Shown piece after piece: positions 1 to 10,951 of a stretch of 64,000 nucleotides of DNA. The notes under the pieces are model-generated. The model ran no database searches and had not been told where the DNA came from. It saw nothing but the letters and a program-made list of their open reading frames with translations. Origin of the DNA: Agapanthus africanus (Eukaryota; Streptophyta; Magnoliopsida; Asparagales; Amaryllidaceae); assembly GCA_030015575.1 (NCBI GenBank), contig JASDDO010000016.1, positions 457,946,141 to 458,010,140 on the forward strand, in the 5' to 3' direction. The translations under genes were made by a program, and so were the position numbers. Numbering within the stretch: the first letter of the stretch is position 1; each line of letters starts with the position of its first letter.

Positions 1-60
1 TTTTAATATATTTCTAACTAAAAATATTTTATTTAAAATCAAATTTTTTTAGTAACAGAA

Positions 61-131
61 TTCTCTCTCTCTCCTCTCGATCTCTCTCTCTGTCAAATAT
101 ATTCTTTATATATATATATATATATTTTTTT
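61..131. repeat. CT then TA microsatellite in LTR A
   Basis: CT-dinucleotide tract followed by a TA tract and a T run. The same CT-to-TA order occurs in LTR B at 5394-5533, which supports the two being one LTR family. Confidence 0.9.
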
Positions 132-1713
132 TTTCCAAACCCATTAATTACCCCACGTTCTCTCTTTCCTTCTCTTCTTCTTCATATTCATTTTTCTTTT
201 CCCGCCTTCGCTGCCTCCTCACGAACCCACGCCCGCGACCGTGCCTCGCCGTCGCCCTCGCCGTCGGAGATCCCTCGCCCTCACGACCGCTTTCTCCTCC
301 CTTCTCCTCTTTTCTCCTACCCACGATGAGCCTCGATCCCTGCACCCGAAACCACCATGAATCCCAGCCTCGCTTCATCCCTACGTCGCCCCTCGCCTGC
401 CTCACCGTCGTCGAACATCCCACACCCTCGCCGTCGTCGACTCACCTCGTCCTCAAAAACACCACATCCACTTCCTCTCCACCGCGACCACCATCACCCC
501 AAGCACCCTGCAACCGTGCGCGCTCGAACCCACACCCGCGCGTTGCGCTCGTCGCCGTCGACACCACTGTCGACTTCGTCTCTCCTCCTCGACCACCGTG
601 CTGCTCACCTCTCTCTTCTCCTTCTCCTCACCGCCTCACCTCACCTTCTTCTCTTTCCCCGTCGACGTGGTCGTGACGAACCCAAGAATCCGACCTCATC
701 GCCCTAGCCTCGCCGCATCTCGCCTGCATCCCCTCACCCTCGTCAACACGTTCTCGCCTCTTCTCCTTCTCTTCTCCCCCTTCCCTTCTTCCCCGACCTC
801 TGCACTGAACCCCGACAACCCCAAGCCAACCCATGAAAGACCATCACCGCCATTGTCGGCACCCTCACGTAGCCGGACCTCCGACCCCCATCGTCGCCGT
901 CCCCATCACCACGACCTCTTTTTCCTCTCCCTCATCACACCTGACACCACTACCTTCTTTCCCGAGCTCCTCCCCTGCACACCCGACGAGAACCCAAGAA
1001 ACCCTACTGCCTCGCCGTGAAACCTCGCCGGAAAAACCTTGACTCGTCGTCAATGTCCCTCTTGCCTCGCCTCTGTCCCCAAACACCAGTCCAGAGCAAC
1101 ATCCCTTCTTCTTCTTCTTCTCCTTCTTCTTCTTTCTTCTTCTCTTTCTTTTTCTTGATCGTGCATTTTCCGGTCATCGCCGGAGCCGTGTCATCGCAGC
1201 CGATCCAGGCGACTCAGTGGACGTTCCCATCCAGCGTGGTTACCTTCTTGCCTTGCTTGGACCCGTCTCGTGTGCGCGTGTGGTTATTGCAATGTTTACC
1301 CGACGTCGGACGTGCCGTACGCATCCGTTGTGAGATCTGTTCACACCATAATATTGTATTATTATATTCCCCATTCTTATTCATTTTATAAATAAACATG
1401 TGCTTTTGACACATGTCTGCTACATATTACAGGTTACAGGTTCTTGGACAGAAAACGGTGAAAACGATACAAAAGAGGGACTTTTGACCAACAAGTAGAA
1501 GGATCCTAGTTAAGCCTAGACAAAAAACAGTTCACAATGTACAAGGCAATGCAAGGTCCAAGATGTCAAGCGAACGGTTAAAAGACCACTATAAGTTTTC
1601 ACTGAAAGATCTGGAGAAGACCCAGAAGCCAAATGGAGAAAAGAATCAAAGAATCAGAAGCCCAAAAAGACCCAGAAGCTGACCCCAAAATTTTAGCCAG
1701 TGTTCTCACCAAT

Positions 1714-1733
1714 GGGCCGCGGAACCGCGGCCC
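1714..1733. repeat. GC-rich perfect inverted repeat, 9-bp arms
   Basis: Arms GGGCCGCGG and CCGCGGCCC are separated by AA, about 155 bp upstream of the TATA box of LTR A. It could form a cruciform or RNA hairpin, or bind a dimeric factor. A degenerate match lies near 32590. Confidence 0.85.
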
Positions 1734-1888
1734 TATTCCTACCCATGCCGCGGTTTCGCTGCCGTTATATGCCTGTGTCGGTGGATTTTGGTGGCGGTGC
1801 GCGGAGCGTTGAATAGGTCTTTTTCTTAGGGGGTATTTTTGTAAAAGCAGATATGCGAATCAATTGTAACCTAGGGTTTCCTATCCTC

Positions 1889-1896
1889 TATAAATA
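1889..1896 (+). promoter_or_regulatory. TATA box of LTR A
   Basis: TATAAATA in the context CCTCTATAAATAGGAAC, typical of plant LTR core promoters. It lies downstream of the GC-rich palindrome and upstream of the 2.4-kb rest of the LTR. Confidence 0.7.
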
Positions 1897-2662
1897 GGAA
1901 CTCTAAATCATTGTAAAGGCTATGCCTCCCTCATGCCTCTCTTCATTAATAAATTTTAGAATTCTTTGGAGAGCATCGGTGCCTCTTTTCAATTCATGAA
2001 TCCAGATTTGACAACCCTGTGTTGATGTTTGGAGAGAGCCATCTGTAAGTAGTTTTATTTAATTGCTCTAGTTTAGATTTTAATTCCTTGCCTTAGATGT
2101 TATCTTTGGGAAAGGCTTTTTGAGAGATGAGATCTCTCATCCCTTTCTTACCCATCACATAGAATCAATAGGACTCCATGCATACACGCACACACCGCGC
2201 CCTACGGCACCCTATCCCTCGAGGTAGCAGTGATACCGTAGTATAAAGGCCCGATTGCACGCGTTTTCCATAGAGGTTAGGGTAAGGATCTCTAAAGGAA
2301 GGACAAGAACCTAGAGGAAGGAACACCTTCCCGAATAGATCTAATCCCCTTTATTGATAATTACCATAACTCCTCTTAGATCCTAATTTGGGTTTAGAAA
2401 GCGTTGAGATTTATTTACATTTCCAAACCATTCCTAAACCTAACCCTAGCAAGATTTAGATCTAGATTAATTTAGTTTTTAGATAGATTCAGTTTTTAGA
2501 TTTAATAAATCAATCCAAACACCCTTCGGAATTAACTCGTAAGAGCGATTAGAAAATTCACAACATCTATGTGGACCGACCCGTACTCACCAGCTAGCTA
2601 CCAAGCGACGCCGTTCTTGATTGTGGTAATAGATAGTTTTTGAGATTCAATCAAGATCCGAT

Positions 2663-2970
2663 CATGCAAGTTTATCTTGCTACATGTTATACTACTATAT
2701 CTTGCATCCATGTGAATAATAACATTACATATTGTTTTATGCATCCCACATTACCATTTTACTGTTTTACTGTTTTCGGATACCCGTACGCATCCATACC
2801 GTTATTTACATATCTAGTCGCATGCAAGTTTATCTTGCTACATGCTATAATACTTATCTTGCATCCATATGAATACAAATATTACATGTTGATTGCATTA
2901 TACATCCATTTTACGGTTTTACTGTTTTCGGATACCCGTATGCATCCATATCATTTATTAGATATATAGC
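2663..2970. repeat. Tandem duplication, about 158-bp period
   Basis: CATGCAAGTTTATCTTGC recurs at 2663 and 2821 with the following sequence (ATTACAT, then a TTTACTGTTTTCGGATACCCG block) also duplicated. Weaker GCATCC-containing pieces continue to about 3260. Confidence 0.7.
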
Positions 2971-4282
2971 TGCATCCACAGATCATATTAATTGATAATA
3001 CTATTATATTAGTACCCCATACTTGATAATGTGCATCCCACTTAGTTATGGAGCTGTAGGTATAATCCCTGATAGATAATTGAGCATCCATGTTTTATTG
3101 TGTATCCATACCATTAATTCTGCATATCTAGTTGCATGCCAGATTATATTAATACCCCATACTTGATAATGTGCATCCTACATAGTCATGATGTAACCCC
3201 TGATAGATATTTGTGCATCCATGTTTTACCGTACATCCGTACTTTTACCCTGATTCAATACTTGCTACATTTTACTGTTGGGCACCCATGTGACACACCG
3301 TGCACTACTTGACATGACCTGATACACCACTACTTGATATGTTACCGATCCTGTTTCTAATGCCGACAATCCTGACTTGTTGTCCCGATGGATATATCCT
3401 GTTGTCTGTATAGACAAACATGTTCCTACTTGATCTTGTGTTGGCATTAGTTTCAGATTTATCAATACCTGACTTGAACACATAACTTGGGGGTATGGGA
3501 AAATCAATGATGAAACCTGACTTGTAACTTGACAGTTTGATGCTTATACTGATCGGTTTTGGGGGCTAGGCCAGTCCCGGGATGATATTGCTGACATCAT
3601 TCGTCTGTACATGTTTCCTGTTTGTGCTTAGCGGCACGTCTTGGATTCAGCCCCGAGAGTCTGGACTGTGGTCCCGGGTACGCACGGGATACTATTGAGT
3701 TATATCGACGATTCATTAAATTGATTTCAAAGACTTGAGAGTAATTAACCCAGTAGCATAGATTACTCACCGCATGCACATACACTTCACTGTTCCATAT
3801 TCATGTTACTGTTATACACTCATTACTGTTCATGCTCATGCATGCATATCTTGTTAACTCCTAATTATATTATATTGTTTGATATTATGACGCACTGACG
3901 TCTGGGTTTTGCATGGCCCAGATCCTTTATCTCTTTCGCAGGCCGACCAGGAGTACTTCATTCGACAGGCCGAGCAGTGAGGATCTTGTTAGTATTTTTA
4001 GTTTAGTTTTCTTTCAGCGTTCTCATTTCCTGATGTGAGCCCATATTTGGGGCGTACTTTCCAGATGTTTTGCTTATTGGATTTATTGCTTCCGCATATT
4101 ATTTCTTGACTCGTTTATTCCGGCATATAAACATGTACTAGATAGTTTATTTTATTTTACTGTTCTTGATATTTTATAGACAGCCGTAATGTGACTGTGG
4201 AGGGATGTTTCCTAGCCACAGGTAGCATGGTTGGTTCTGTCACGTGCCGATCTTAGCGCACTCTGGGAAGCGGGGCGTGACA

Positions 4283-4616
4283 TTACCACTAATTTCTTTT
4301 ACAAGAAATTCCTTTTCTAAAAAGGTGGCATGTTGAACAACAAATACCTTTTGTTCCTCACCGTAGTAGAATATATATCTATAGGAATCCTTTGGATATC
4401 CCACAAACTTGAACAGAACAGACCTTGTCTCGAGCTTGTCCGGATTTTGTTTTTTAACATAGGCCGGACAACCCCATATCATAACTCGTTTAAGAGATAG
4501 TCTCTTCCCATTCCATATCTCATATGGAGTGGTAGGCACTGATTTGGTTGAAACTCTATTCAATAGGTATGCGGTTGTCTCAAGCGCATAATCCCAAAAG
4601 GAAATGGCAACTCAGC
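4283..4616 (-). pseudogene. Ty1-copia integrase C-terminal / pre-RT fragment (C1 body, distal part)
   Basis: The minus strand encodes FWDYALETTAYLLNRV, then TPYEIWNGKR, WGCPAYVKK, KLETRS and FVGYPKDS. These are the usual signatures of the segment between the copia integrase core and reverse transcriptase. A one-base frame slip separates the FWDYA portion from the upstream AELPF. It continues directly from the integrase core at 22288-22844: joining 22288 to 4616 across element B restores the copia order. The left end is cut by LTR A at 4282, so reverse transcriptase lies outside the window or is lost. Dead fragment. Confidence 0.85.
4612..4616. repeat. TSD TCAGC, left copy, of element B
   Basis: TCAGC directly precedes TGTAACAACC at 4617 and recurs at 22288-22292 directly after the matching LTR end. 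It falls inside the copia integrase reading frame. Confidence 0.9.
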
Positions 4617-5493
4617 TGTAACAACCTAGTTCATTTATACCAATTCCAGTTTCCGTATTTACTTATCTGTAGTATTTTCTTGATTCAACGGGTTTTGGGT
4701 GCAAATGGTATTTTTACATTTTTACATTGCATTCGACCCAACCCGCTTGCTTGAACCTGTTTGATTCATATTTATAAATTATCCTGATTTGTTACGTAGA
4801 CTGGTGCATTTTCATGTTTAGTACATACTGGCATTTTATCCGGCATTGCATCTTTTACCATATAACATTTTAGGTCACGTAAAATATTTTAAAATTGCAT
4901 AACATGGCCTGTTTGATACCCCTAACCCCGTGGTAGCATCCGTGCATCTTGTTCTCGTCCCGTTCGGTGAAACGGACGTGTTTGGATGGCTACGCGCACG
5001 TACGTGCATCCGTTCTTGGGGGTATGCATTTTCGTTACCTAAGCATTCATTTTAAAATTTGGAAGTCGCATATATTTTTCGTATTTTAAATCTGAATTTT
5101 TAGACCTGACCCGGGCGCGTTTTGGAATACTTTTGTATCCCGCCAAAATTCTAATTATTTAAAAAAATTTAAGTTCTTTTAAAATTTATTTTTTTAACAG
5201 TTCGTAAGTTTCTTTTAACAAACTAAAATCTTTTTAAATTTTTTAAATCTTTCCCAGCTCAATCCCAGCTCTTTCTCTACTCCCGGCCCCACTCTTCCTC
5301 TCTCTTTCTTTTCTCTTTCTCTCTTCCTCTCTTTCTTCCTCTCTTTCTCTCTCCCCACATACTTCCAATTTCATATCTCCTCACTATTCACTTCTATCTC
5401 TCTCTCTCCTCTCGATCTCTCTTTTCTCTCTATCTCTCTCCTTTCTTTCTCTCTCTCTCTCTCACAATTCTTTCTCTCTCTCTCTCTCTCTTT

Positions 5494-5539
<46 letters not shown>

Positions 5540-6299
5540 TTCTTATATATATTAATTTTAAACCATATATTCTCACGTCTCTCTCTTTCTCTCTTCTTCT
5601 TTCTCCTTTCTTTTCCTCGTCATCGCCTCACCTCTTTCACCGCCGCCTCGTCATCGCGAGAACCCACACACGCGCATCGCGCTCACCGCCATCGCTGCCT
5701 CCAACCTCGCTTCAGCCCCTCGCTGCCAACACTCTCATCCCCGGCAAACCCCACAAACCCAGGAACCCATCTTATCGCCTTCCCCTGCCTCCGTCGTCGT
5801 CGTCATCCTCGCCACCGACGACCTCGTCGTCGCCTCCACGGCCTCATATGTGTTCTACCCTCTCTCCTCCTTACCCTCGTTCTCACCTCCACCCATCCCT
5901 CTCTTCTCCCAAGCCTGCACACACCCATCGCCTTCTCACCGTCGTCGCCTCACACCGATGACCTCCCTCACCACCGTTCATCTCCTCCTCTCATATCCTC
6001 TTCTTCCTCTTCAAAACCCACTTCTTTCCCGACCATCCATGCAACCCGGGAAAACCTGCACGCAAACCCGACGTGATCCCTGCACACCTGGACGCCGGCA
6101 CCAGAGACATCGTCGTCACCTCCTCCTTCTCATCACCTCTCTCCCTCCCGATCTCCTGACACCACCACCACCATTCGCCACAGCCCCGACTTCATGAAAC
6201 CCTAGAACCCTAACCCAAGCCTTCGCCGCAGTCACTGCCATCGCTGCGGATCTCGCCGTCGACGGCCCATCATCGTCGTCGTCGTCTCTCCCGTCTAGT
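4617..6299 (+). mobile_element. LTR B, 5' segment
   Basis: Starts with the TG of TGTAACAACC. The first 770 bp are AT-rich unique sequence; 5260-6299 is the pyrimidine-rich block also seen in LTR A. Reading frames at 5850-6300 are Ser/Pro-rich by-products of CT-rich DNA, with no domain. Confidence 0.8.
5394..5533. repeat. CT and TA microsatellites in LTR B
   Basis: Long CT-rich tract with interruptions, followed by an uninterrupted TA tract of about 38 bp. Confidence 0.9.
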
Positions 6300-8346
6300 T
6301 GTAAGTGCACGACAGCGCCCCGGCCGTCAGTCCGAGGCCAAAATGCGGAAACGATACTTTTCTTTAACTTTTAAAAACGGCGCTACCGCGTACTAAAAAC
6401 CCGGATCGGGCCATTAACCTAATGCTAGCTAACTAGAGAAAGGTAGAGAGCTATACCGAGCGATCCGTGTCCTTCGGTCTTCGGCCTCCATCCCGATCTC
6501 CTCGCGGAATCTCCGGTCTTCATCTCCTCGTTGGAATGAGCACCACATCGCCGGGTTCTTTTACGGGCTCCCACCTCTAGACCGAGGCAACTCGGGCACG
6601 AAGTTGGCGAGCCGACGTGTCCAAGAATACTGTAGGCTAAGTGTGGATTACTTTGTCTCAAAGGGTTGTGAAGTTACCATTAGGAGTGGAGATTGAGAAG
6701 AAACCTTTTGAGATGAACAAAGGGGTTTTTGTGCAACCAAATGAGAGTAATTTTCCACTCTCAAAAAAATGGACAGCCCACCTCCAAGCTTGGTTGGCCA
6801 TGCATGTGAATGAGGGAGGGGGGAAAAGTCAAGGGGGGTGAGCACAAGCTAGTGCAAGGTGACCATAAGAAAAGGTGGGTAATGATGATAAACAATGATC
6901 ACAATCAAGTCAAAACAATAACCCATCTCCATAAACAAGTGATGATGCACAAACTAATCATCATATACTAGAACCATCATGAGAACCATCATGTGCCACA
7001 AAAAGTCTTCTCCATGATTAATTGCACAATTGCAAATAACCCCCTCCACCAAAATTTTCAGCCAAAGAAAGATAGAAAGGAAAATGGCCGAAACGGAATG
7101 CAAACTGGCAACTTCAAAAATCTGATCCCGTAATAAATTACAGGAAAACCCCGCGACTGTATATACATACCCGCATTTGTATTCCGACCGAATACAAATG
7201 CAATGAGACAAAATCTACACTGTACAATACTAGGATCCGGCTTAAACCAAAGCCCGCTAGTATTATCCGTCCGATCAATATCCGTGCAATACCGCACGTA
7301 TATGATCGAACCCTTCCATATATCCATACGGCCTCTACAGCGTTTCGCTCGAAACTTGAGAAACTGTCTGTGGGGGACTTTAAAGACTCGTCAATACTTT
7401 GGCTGTGGATTTAACCACTAGCACGTCAGAGGTATTAGCCATACGTAACGGGCTACCAGCTATTGACCAAAAGGGACGTTGATGAGCGAACTCATCCTGA
7501 CACCCTACTGAGCCTGTCAGTGACAATATCCGTACAGTCCGGTCCGTTCGTCTATGAGCATCGCATGGCGGGCCTAGGGGGTTGGTAAAAGTCAGACCCC
7601 CAAAAGCGGTACAAGTCGTGTCGGAGTGTAGCCCAGAACACCCTGAGATACTACTAGAATACCAACCAGTAAATTTCCTGCCTTGGCCAAGGACTTCGTG
7701 TAATGGCTCTCCTAGACACAGCGCGACCTCACCCCCAATACCGGAAGAGACGAACCCCTGCTGATCCGCTCACTACCTCCATGTGGCTCGGGATTATACC
7801 CAACTAAAACCTGTTTGCACGACTCCTTTGAGCCGTGGTAGGGTAGTAATCAAAGTACAGTGGGAACTCACACGAGACAAATGACGATCTCAGGTCGATG
7901 AACTAACCTGTACACATGTCACCAGGGAACTGCTATCTGACGTCTGGTATAATCCCAACTAGCATGTTCCCGGCGAGTCCTGTCCAGTGTACTCATAACC
8001 CAGTGAGCACCTGTATACATCTTAGGAGAACCAACTGACACCAGTAGCTTGTGAGAACGGCCACCGCCCCTCGTCGGGGTCTCGACTGTATACACTAGTC
8101 TACTCTGGAATATCGATGCCCTGTCTCGAAACTCCCTCGACTAGGGACCTTTTAAGGATGTGCTTATAGACCCCAGCTCCCACGTATATGATCGCCATCA
8201 TACTACTGGCAGTCAAGCAAGAATCATAAGCGCTCTATCAACGTGCAATAGTGATCAGTAATGTCACCTAAAGCAGTACACGATGATAAAGATAAACCAG
8301 ATAGCATACTATCATCTTGAGTAAGACTGTCCTACCGGCATAGGTC
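6300..8346 (-). mobile_element. Copia D LTR, distal segment (minus orientation)
   Basis: Read on the minus strand this continues the LTR that starts at 19059 and ends ...GTGCACTTACA at 6300. Homology to the C1 and C2 LTRs is clear around 7370-8340, for example AAAGACTCGTCAATAC, ATATCGATGCCCTGTC and ATAGCATACTATCAT also occur at 29100-30060 and 61400-62345. Total LTR length with the 18992-19059 piece is about 2.1 kb, like C2. The 6300 boundary is inferred from the TG/CA rule and the change from B-like sequence. Confidence 0.75.
8342..8346. repeat. TSD AGGTC, left copy, of the four-LTR chain
   Basis: AGGTC immediately precedes TGTTCCCC at 8347 and is repeated at 18987-18991 immediately after the last LTR (...GGTAAACA). 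Both sit in the same copia D LTR context. Confidence 0.93.
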
Positions 8347-8764
8347 TGTTCCCCTTCGAAGGACAGCGCACAGGACTGCGATGTCCTGACGCTGAGATTC
8401 GGGGCAGATGCTATATGGTTTTATCCGTCTATCTCTCCGAAGATGCCAAGTTGATTTATGGCACCGTGTATCGGAGGTTTAGACGGATGCGGCCGATGTA
8501 GCAGACTTCGTCAGATTCCCCCTCGCCAGAGGGGTTTTTGATTGTGGGGACGCTCTTCCCTGCAGGCGCAAGCCCCTGCAGTTAATTACGCTACCGCGCG
8601 CGGTAGCCACTTTCTCCTTCTCCAGAATTTCACTTCGTGTCGTGTGTGTTTGTTTTGTTTGTGGTTGCCCGTGGATTGTATACGGAGACTGAGTAATGCC
8701 GTCGCCCGTAGGACGTGGATTAGTCCAAATCCGTATTTAATTAGATTTGGGTTTGGTGTTTTTA

Positions 8765-9044
8765 GTTTAAGGATGCATTAGTCGCGTTGCGGCTAAGATC
8801 AACTTAAACGTTCGTTAAGGATACGTTAGTCTGATTTAAGACTAAGATCAACATAACGTGGCGATCCATTTAATATATGGCCGTTGGGACTCGTCGCCTC
8901 TCTGGCATCGTTGAAGGATTACAACGATAGGTGTCAGAGGAGTTCGGAGATGTACCCTCAAACCGAAGTTGATTTAGGGTTTTATAGTCCATTTGAATGT
9001 TTAAGGATACGTTAGCCGTGTTTGGAGCTAAGATCAACTTAAAC
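8765..9044. repeat. Three long imperfect palindromes in LTR 1 (8765-8809, 8814-8857, 8999-9044)
   Basis: Each has outer arms GTTTAAG/CTTAAAC or CGTTAAG/CTTAACG, constant flanks GGATRCR and AAGATCAA, and inner arms TTAG.../...CTAA with different loops. The same set recurs in LTRs 2-4 and, inverted, at 53763-54485. In LTR 1 the second hairpin carries one arm mutation (ACATAACG). Confidence 0.8.
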
Positions 9045-9091
9045 GGGACCGTTTAGATCCGGCAAAAGAGCATTTGGAGGCTCTATTGTTC

Positions 9092-9300
9092 CAGTTTAGG
9101 GACGTAATGGTCCATTTTCCAGTTTAGGGACGTAGTGGTCCATCGCCAGTTTAGGGACGTGGTGGTCCGATATTAGTTTAGGGACGTCTCGGTCCGATAT
9201 TAGTTTAGGGACGTCTCGGTCCGATATTAGTTTAAGGACGTTTCGGTCCAATATTAGTTTAAGCACGTTTCGGTCCACGAGTTTAAGGACCCCGCAGTCC
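9092..9300. repeat. 30-bp minisatellite in LTR 1, about 7 units
   Basis: Unit GTTTAGGGACGTCTCGGTCC plus a variable 10 bp. The 30-bp period keeps a minus-strand frame open with a 10-residue repeat (DRDVPKLIS). Each unit has GGAC...GTCC short arms. Confidence 0.9.
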
Positions 9301-10357
9301 ATATCCATGTGTGGTCGTTGGGACCCGTCGCCTCTCTGACGTCGTTGAAGGATTACAACGAGAAGTGTCAGAGGAGTTCGGAGATGTACCCTCGAACCGG
9401 AAGTAAATTGATTTAAGAGAGCAATCTTGCTCAGTCAATTTAATTTAAGGACTTACGGCCAGAATTAGGCTAAGTCCAGTTGAAAATGTTCAACATTTTA
9501 TTTATTTTTAGTCTATTAGACCTGTGCTAGGGCTTTGCCCACACTTAAATAATGCATTGCATTACTTCTATTTTTTTTTGTTTGGGCTCTGCCCATAAAA
9601 GATGCAGAGCATCAATTTATTTTGGGCTCTGCAAGGCATCTGCATAGCATTTTATTATTTTGTTTGGGCTTTGCCCATTTATAAATGATGCAGAGCATCA
9701 ATTTAATTAGGCCTGTTTGGTCTTTTAATTGGGCCTGGCCCTTCAGTAAAAGAAATGTATTGCATTTGTCAGGCGCTTTGCGCCAATTACTGAGCGCAAG
9801 CGCTTGTGGTGAGGACACGTTTCATGCTCTGGTGAGCGCATGCGCAACAGCGCAGTGCGCTGCGCTGTTGTGCTGCTGACACGTGGCGCGCTCTGGTGAG
9901 TTGCGCCAATTCCAGAGAGCAAAGCTCTATTTCAAGAGCGCGTAGCGCAAGTGGTTTTATAGCTGACACGTGGCGCTCTCTTAAGAGCGCAACAGCGCAG
10001 TTTGGAAGTGCAGAGCACTAAGAATCTTTTAGATTCAAGAACAGAAGTGCAAAGCACTATTTGATCTCTTGATCTAATTTAGATCAAAGGAAAAGATAAG
10101 TTTTTTTTTCCTTATCTTAAAGAACCAAAGGTTCATGAAAAAGTGCAAAGCACTATTTTTATTTTTATTTATTCATTTTATTTAGTTATGTTTAAAGATC
10201 AATGATCTTGTTTTTAGATCACAGATCTGTTCATAAGAGAATTTTCTCCTCTTTTAAAGGTTCTTACCTTTTTTGTTCTTGAGGAGTTCTTCAGAATCCT
10301 CTCTCTCTCTCTTTTTTTTTAGAAAATGTTCCTCCCTCTTAATTGAGGTCTGGGGTC

Positions 10358-10366
10358 CTTTTTATA
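10358..10366 (-). promoter_or_regulatory. TATA box, chain LTR 1
   Basis: Minus-strand ACTATAAAAAGGACC. It lies between the G-box array upstream and a purine-rich leader downstream, as expected for an LTR core promoter. Confidence 0.7.
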
Positions 10367-10538
10367 GTGCCCATAAATTAGTTAAGTTTGTTAAATAGAT
10401 CTTTCTCTGAGTGATTTGGGGAATTTTCCCCACCGTTGGATCTTTGATCCAAGAGCTTCTGCTTTGCAGAAGAAAATCTTCTTGTTTTAACAAAAACAGA
10501 AAAGATTTCTTGAAATTTTAATTCTGTTTGGCGCAGAT

Positions 10539-10640
10539 GCCCCAGCGCGTGATACGTGTCGCGCAGCGCAACTGCGCTGACACGTGTCGCGCAGCGCAAC
10601 TGCGCAAGTGCATCTGCGCTGACACGCGTCGCGCAGCGCA
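10539..10640. promoter_or_regulatory. CACGTGTC / GCGCAGCGCA array, LTR 1
   Basis: Tandem copies of GACACGTGTCGCGCAGCGCA-like units, upstream of the TATA box in LTR sense. CACGTG is the plant G-box and ACACGTGTC resembles an ABA response element; binding is inferred. Confidence 0.6.
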
Positions 10641-10908
10641 GTGCTTGCGTAGCTGAAGCGTTGCTTTATTTAATTTTTCTTTAAATAGAGCTTTGCTCTG
10701 ATTGGGTGTGCTGTCTTGGGCGCTGCGCTGATGCATCTGCGCCTGACACGTGGCGTGTTGCGCAGCGCAAATAATCTGAAGCGTTGCATCATTTATTAAA
10801 TTTTTAAATTTTCAAAGCAGAGCTTTGCTCTGATTGGGGGAAGATGAAGCGTTGCTTTATCTCCCGCCTCGAAATTTGAACAGAGCTTTGCTCTGATTGG
10901 GATAAACA

Positions 10909-10951
10909 AATGCTCCGCCACCGTTGCGCTCACGCCGGGCGTGCCAGAATC
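10909..10951 (-). mobile_element. 43-bp internal domain 1 (PBS plus PPT only)
   Basis: On the minus strand GATTC precedes TGGCACGCCCGG (10946-10935), the primer site; the last 14 bases GGTGGCGGAGCATT (10922-10909) are the polypurine-like tract before the next LTR. No room for any gene. Confidence 0.85.

Larger units (their letters stand above)
1..4282 (+). mobile_element. LTR A: 3' part of a long Ty3-type LTR, runs off the left edge
   Basis: This segment is one long plus-oriented LTR whose start lies outside the window. It ends in GAAGCGGGGCGTGACA and abuts copia integrase sequence. Two blocks match LTR B: the pyrimidine-rich block (about 60-1200 against 5390-6300) and the terminal 450 bp (about 3830-4282 against 21886-22287). 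The Pro/Ser/His-rich reading frames between 150 and 1390 are open because the DNA is CT- and CG-rich; they lack any recognisable domain and overlap on both strands. A TATA box at 1889 gives a promoter. Ty3 (Tekay/Del-like) membership is inferred from terminus sequence and length only, since no pol is attached. Confidence 0.75.
8347..10908 (-). mobile_element. Chain LTR 1
   Basis: 2562-bp LTR, terminal TG/CA on both strands. In LTR sense it holds a CACGTG array (10539-10640), a TATA box (10358-10366), a palindrome-dense leader (10340-9400), a 30-bp minisatellite (9300-9092) and three covarying long hairpins (9044-8765). Short ORFs here derive from the repeats. Confidence 0.9.

Noticed and set aside
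148..1390. Overlapping Pro/Ser/His-rich ORFs, 60-140 codons
   Set aside because: They overlap in several frames and both strands in CT/CG-rich LTR DNA, have no domain, and are not conserved as frames in LTR B.
5850..6310. Ser/Pro-rich ORF of 115 codons and antisense Asp/Gly-rich ORF
   Set aside because: Same low-complexity LTR block; CCGTCGTCGTC repeats explain both.
8542..8781. 79-codon ORF starting MWGRSSLQAQ, repeated in LTRs 2 and 3
   Set aside because: It recurs only because the LTR recurs; in LTR 4 the start is lost, there is no domain, and it is antisense to the LTR promoter.
9400..10900. MITEs or many small inverted-repeat transposons
   Set aside because: Palindromes are 10-20 bp with 2-5 nt loops and no TSDs; far too short for transposons.
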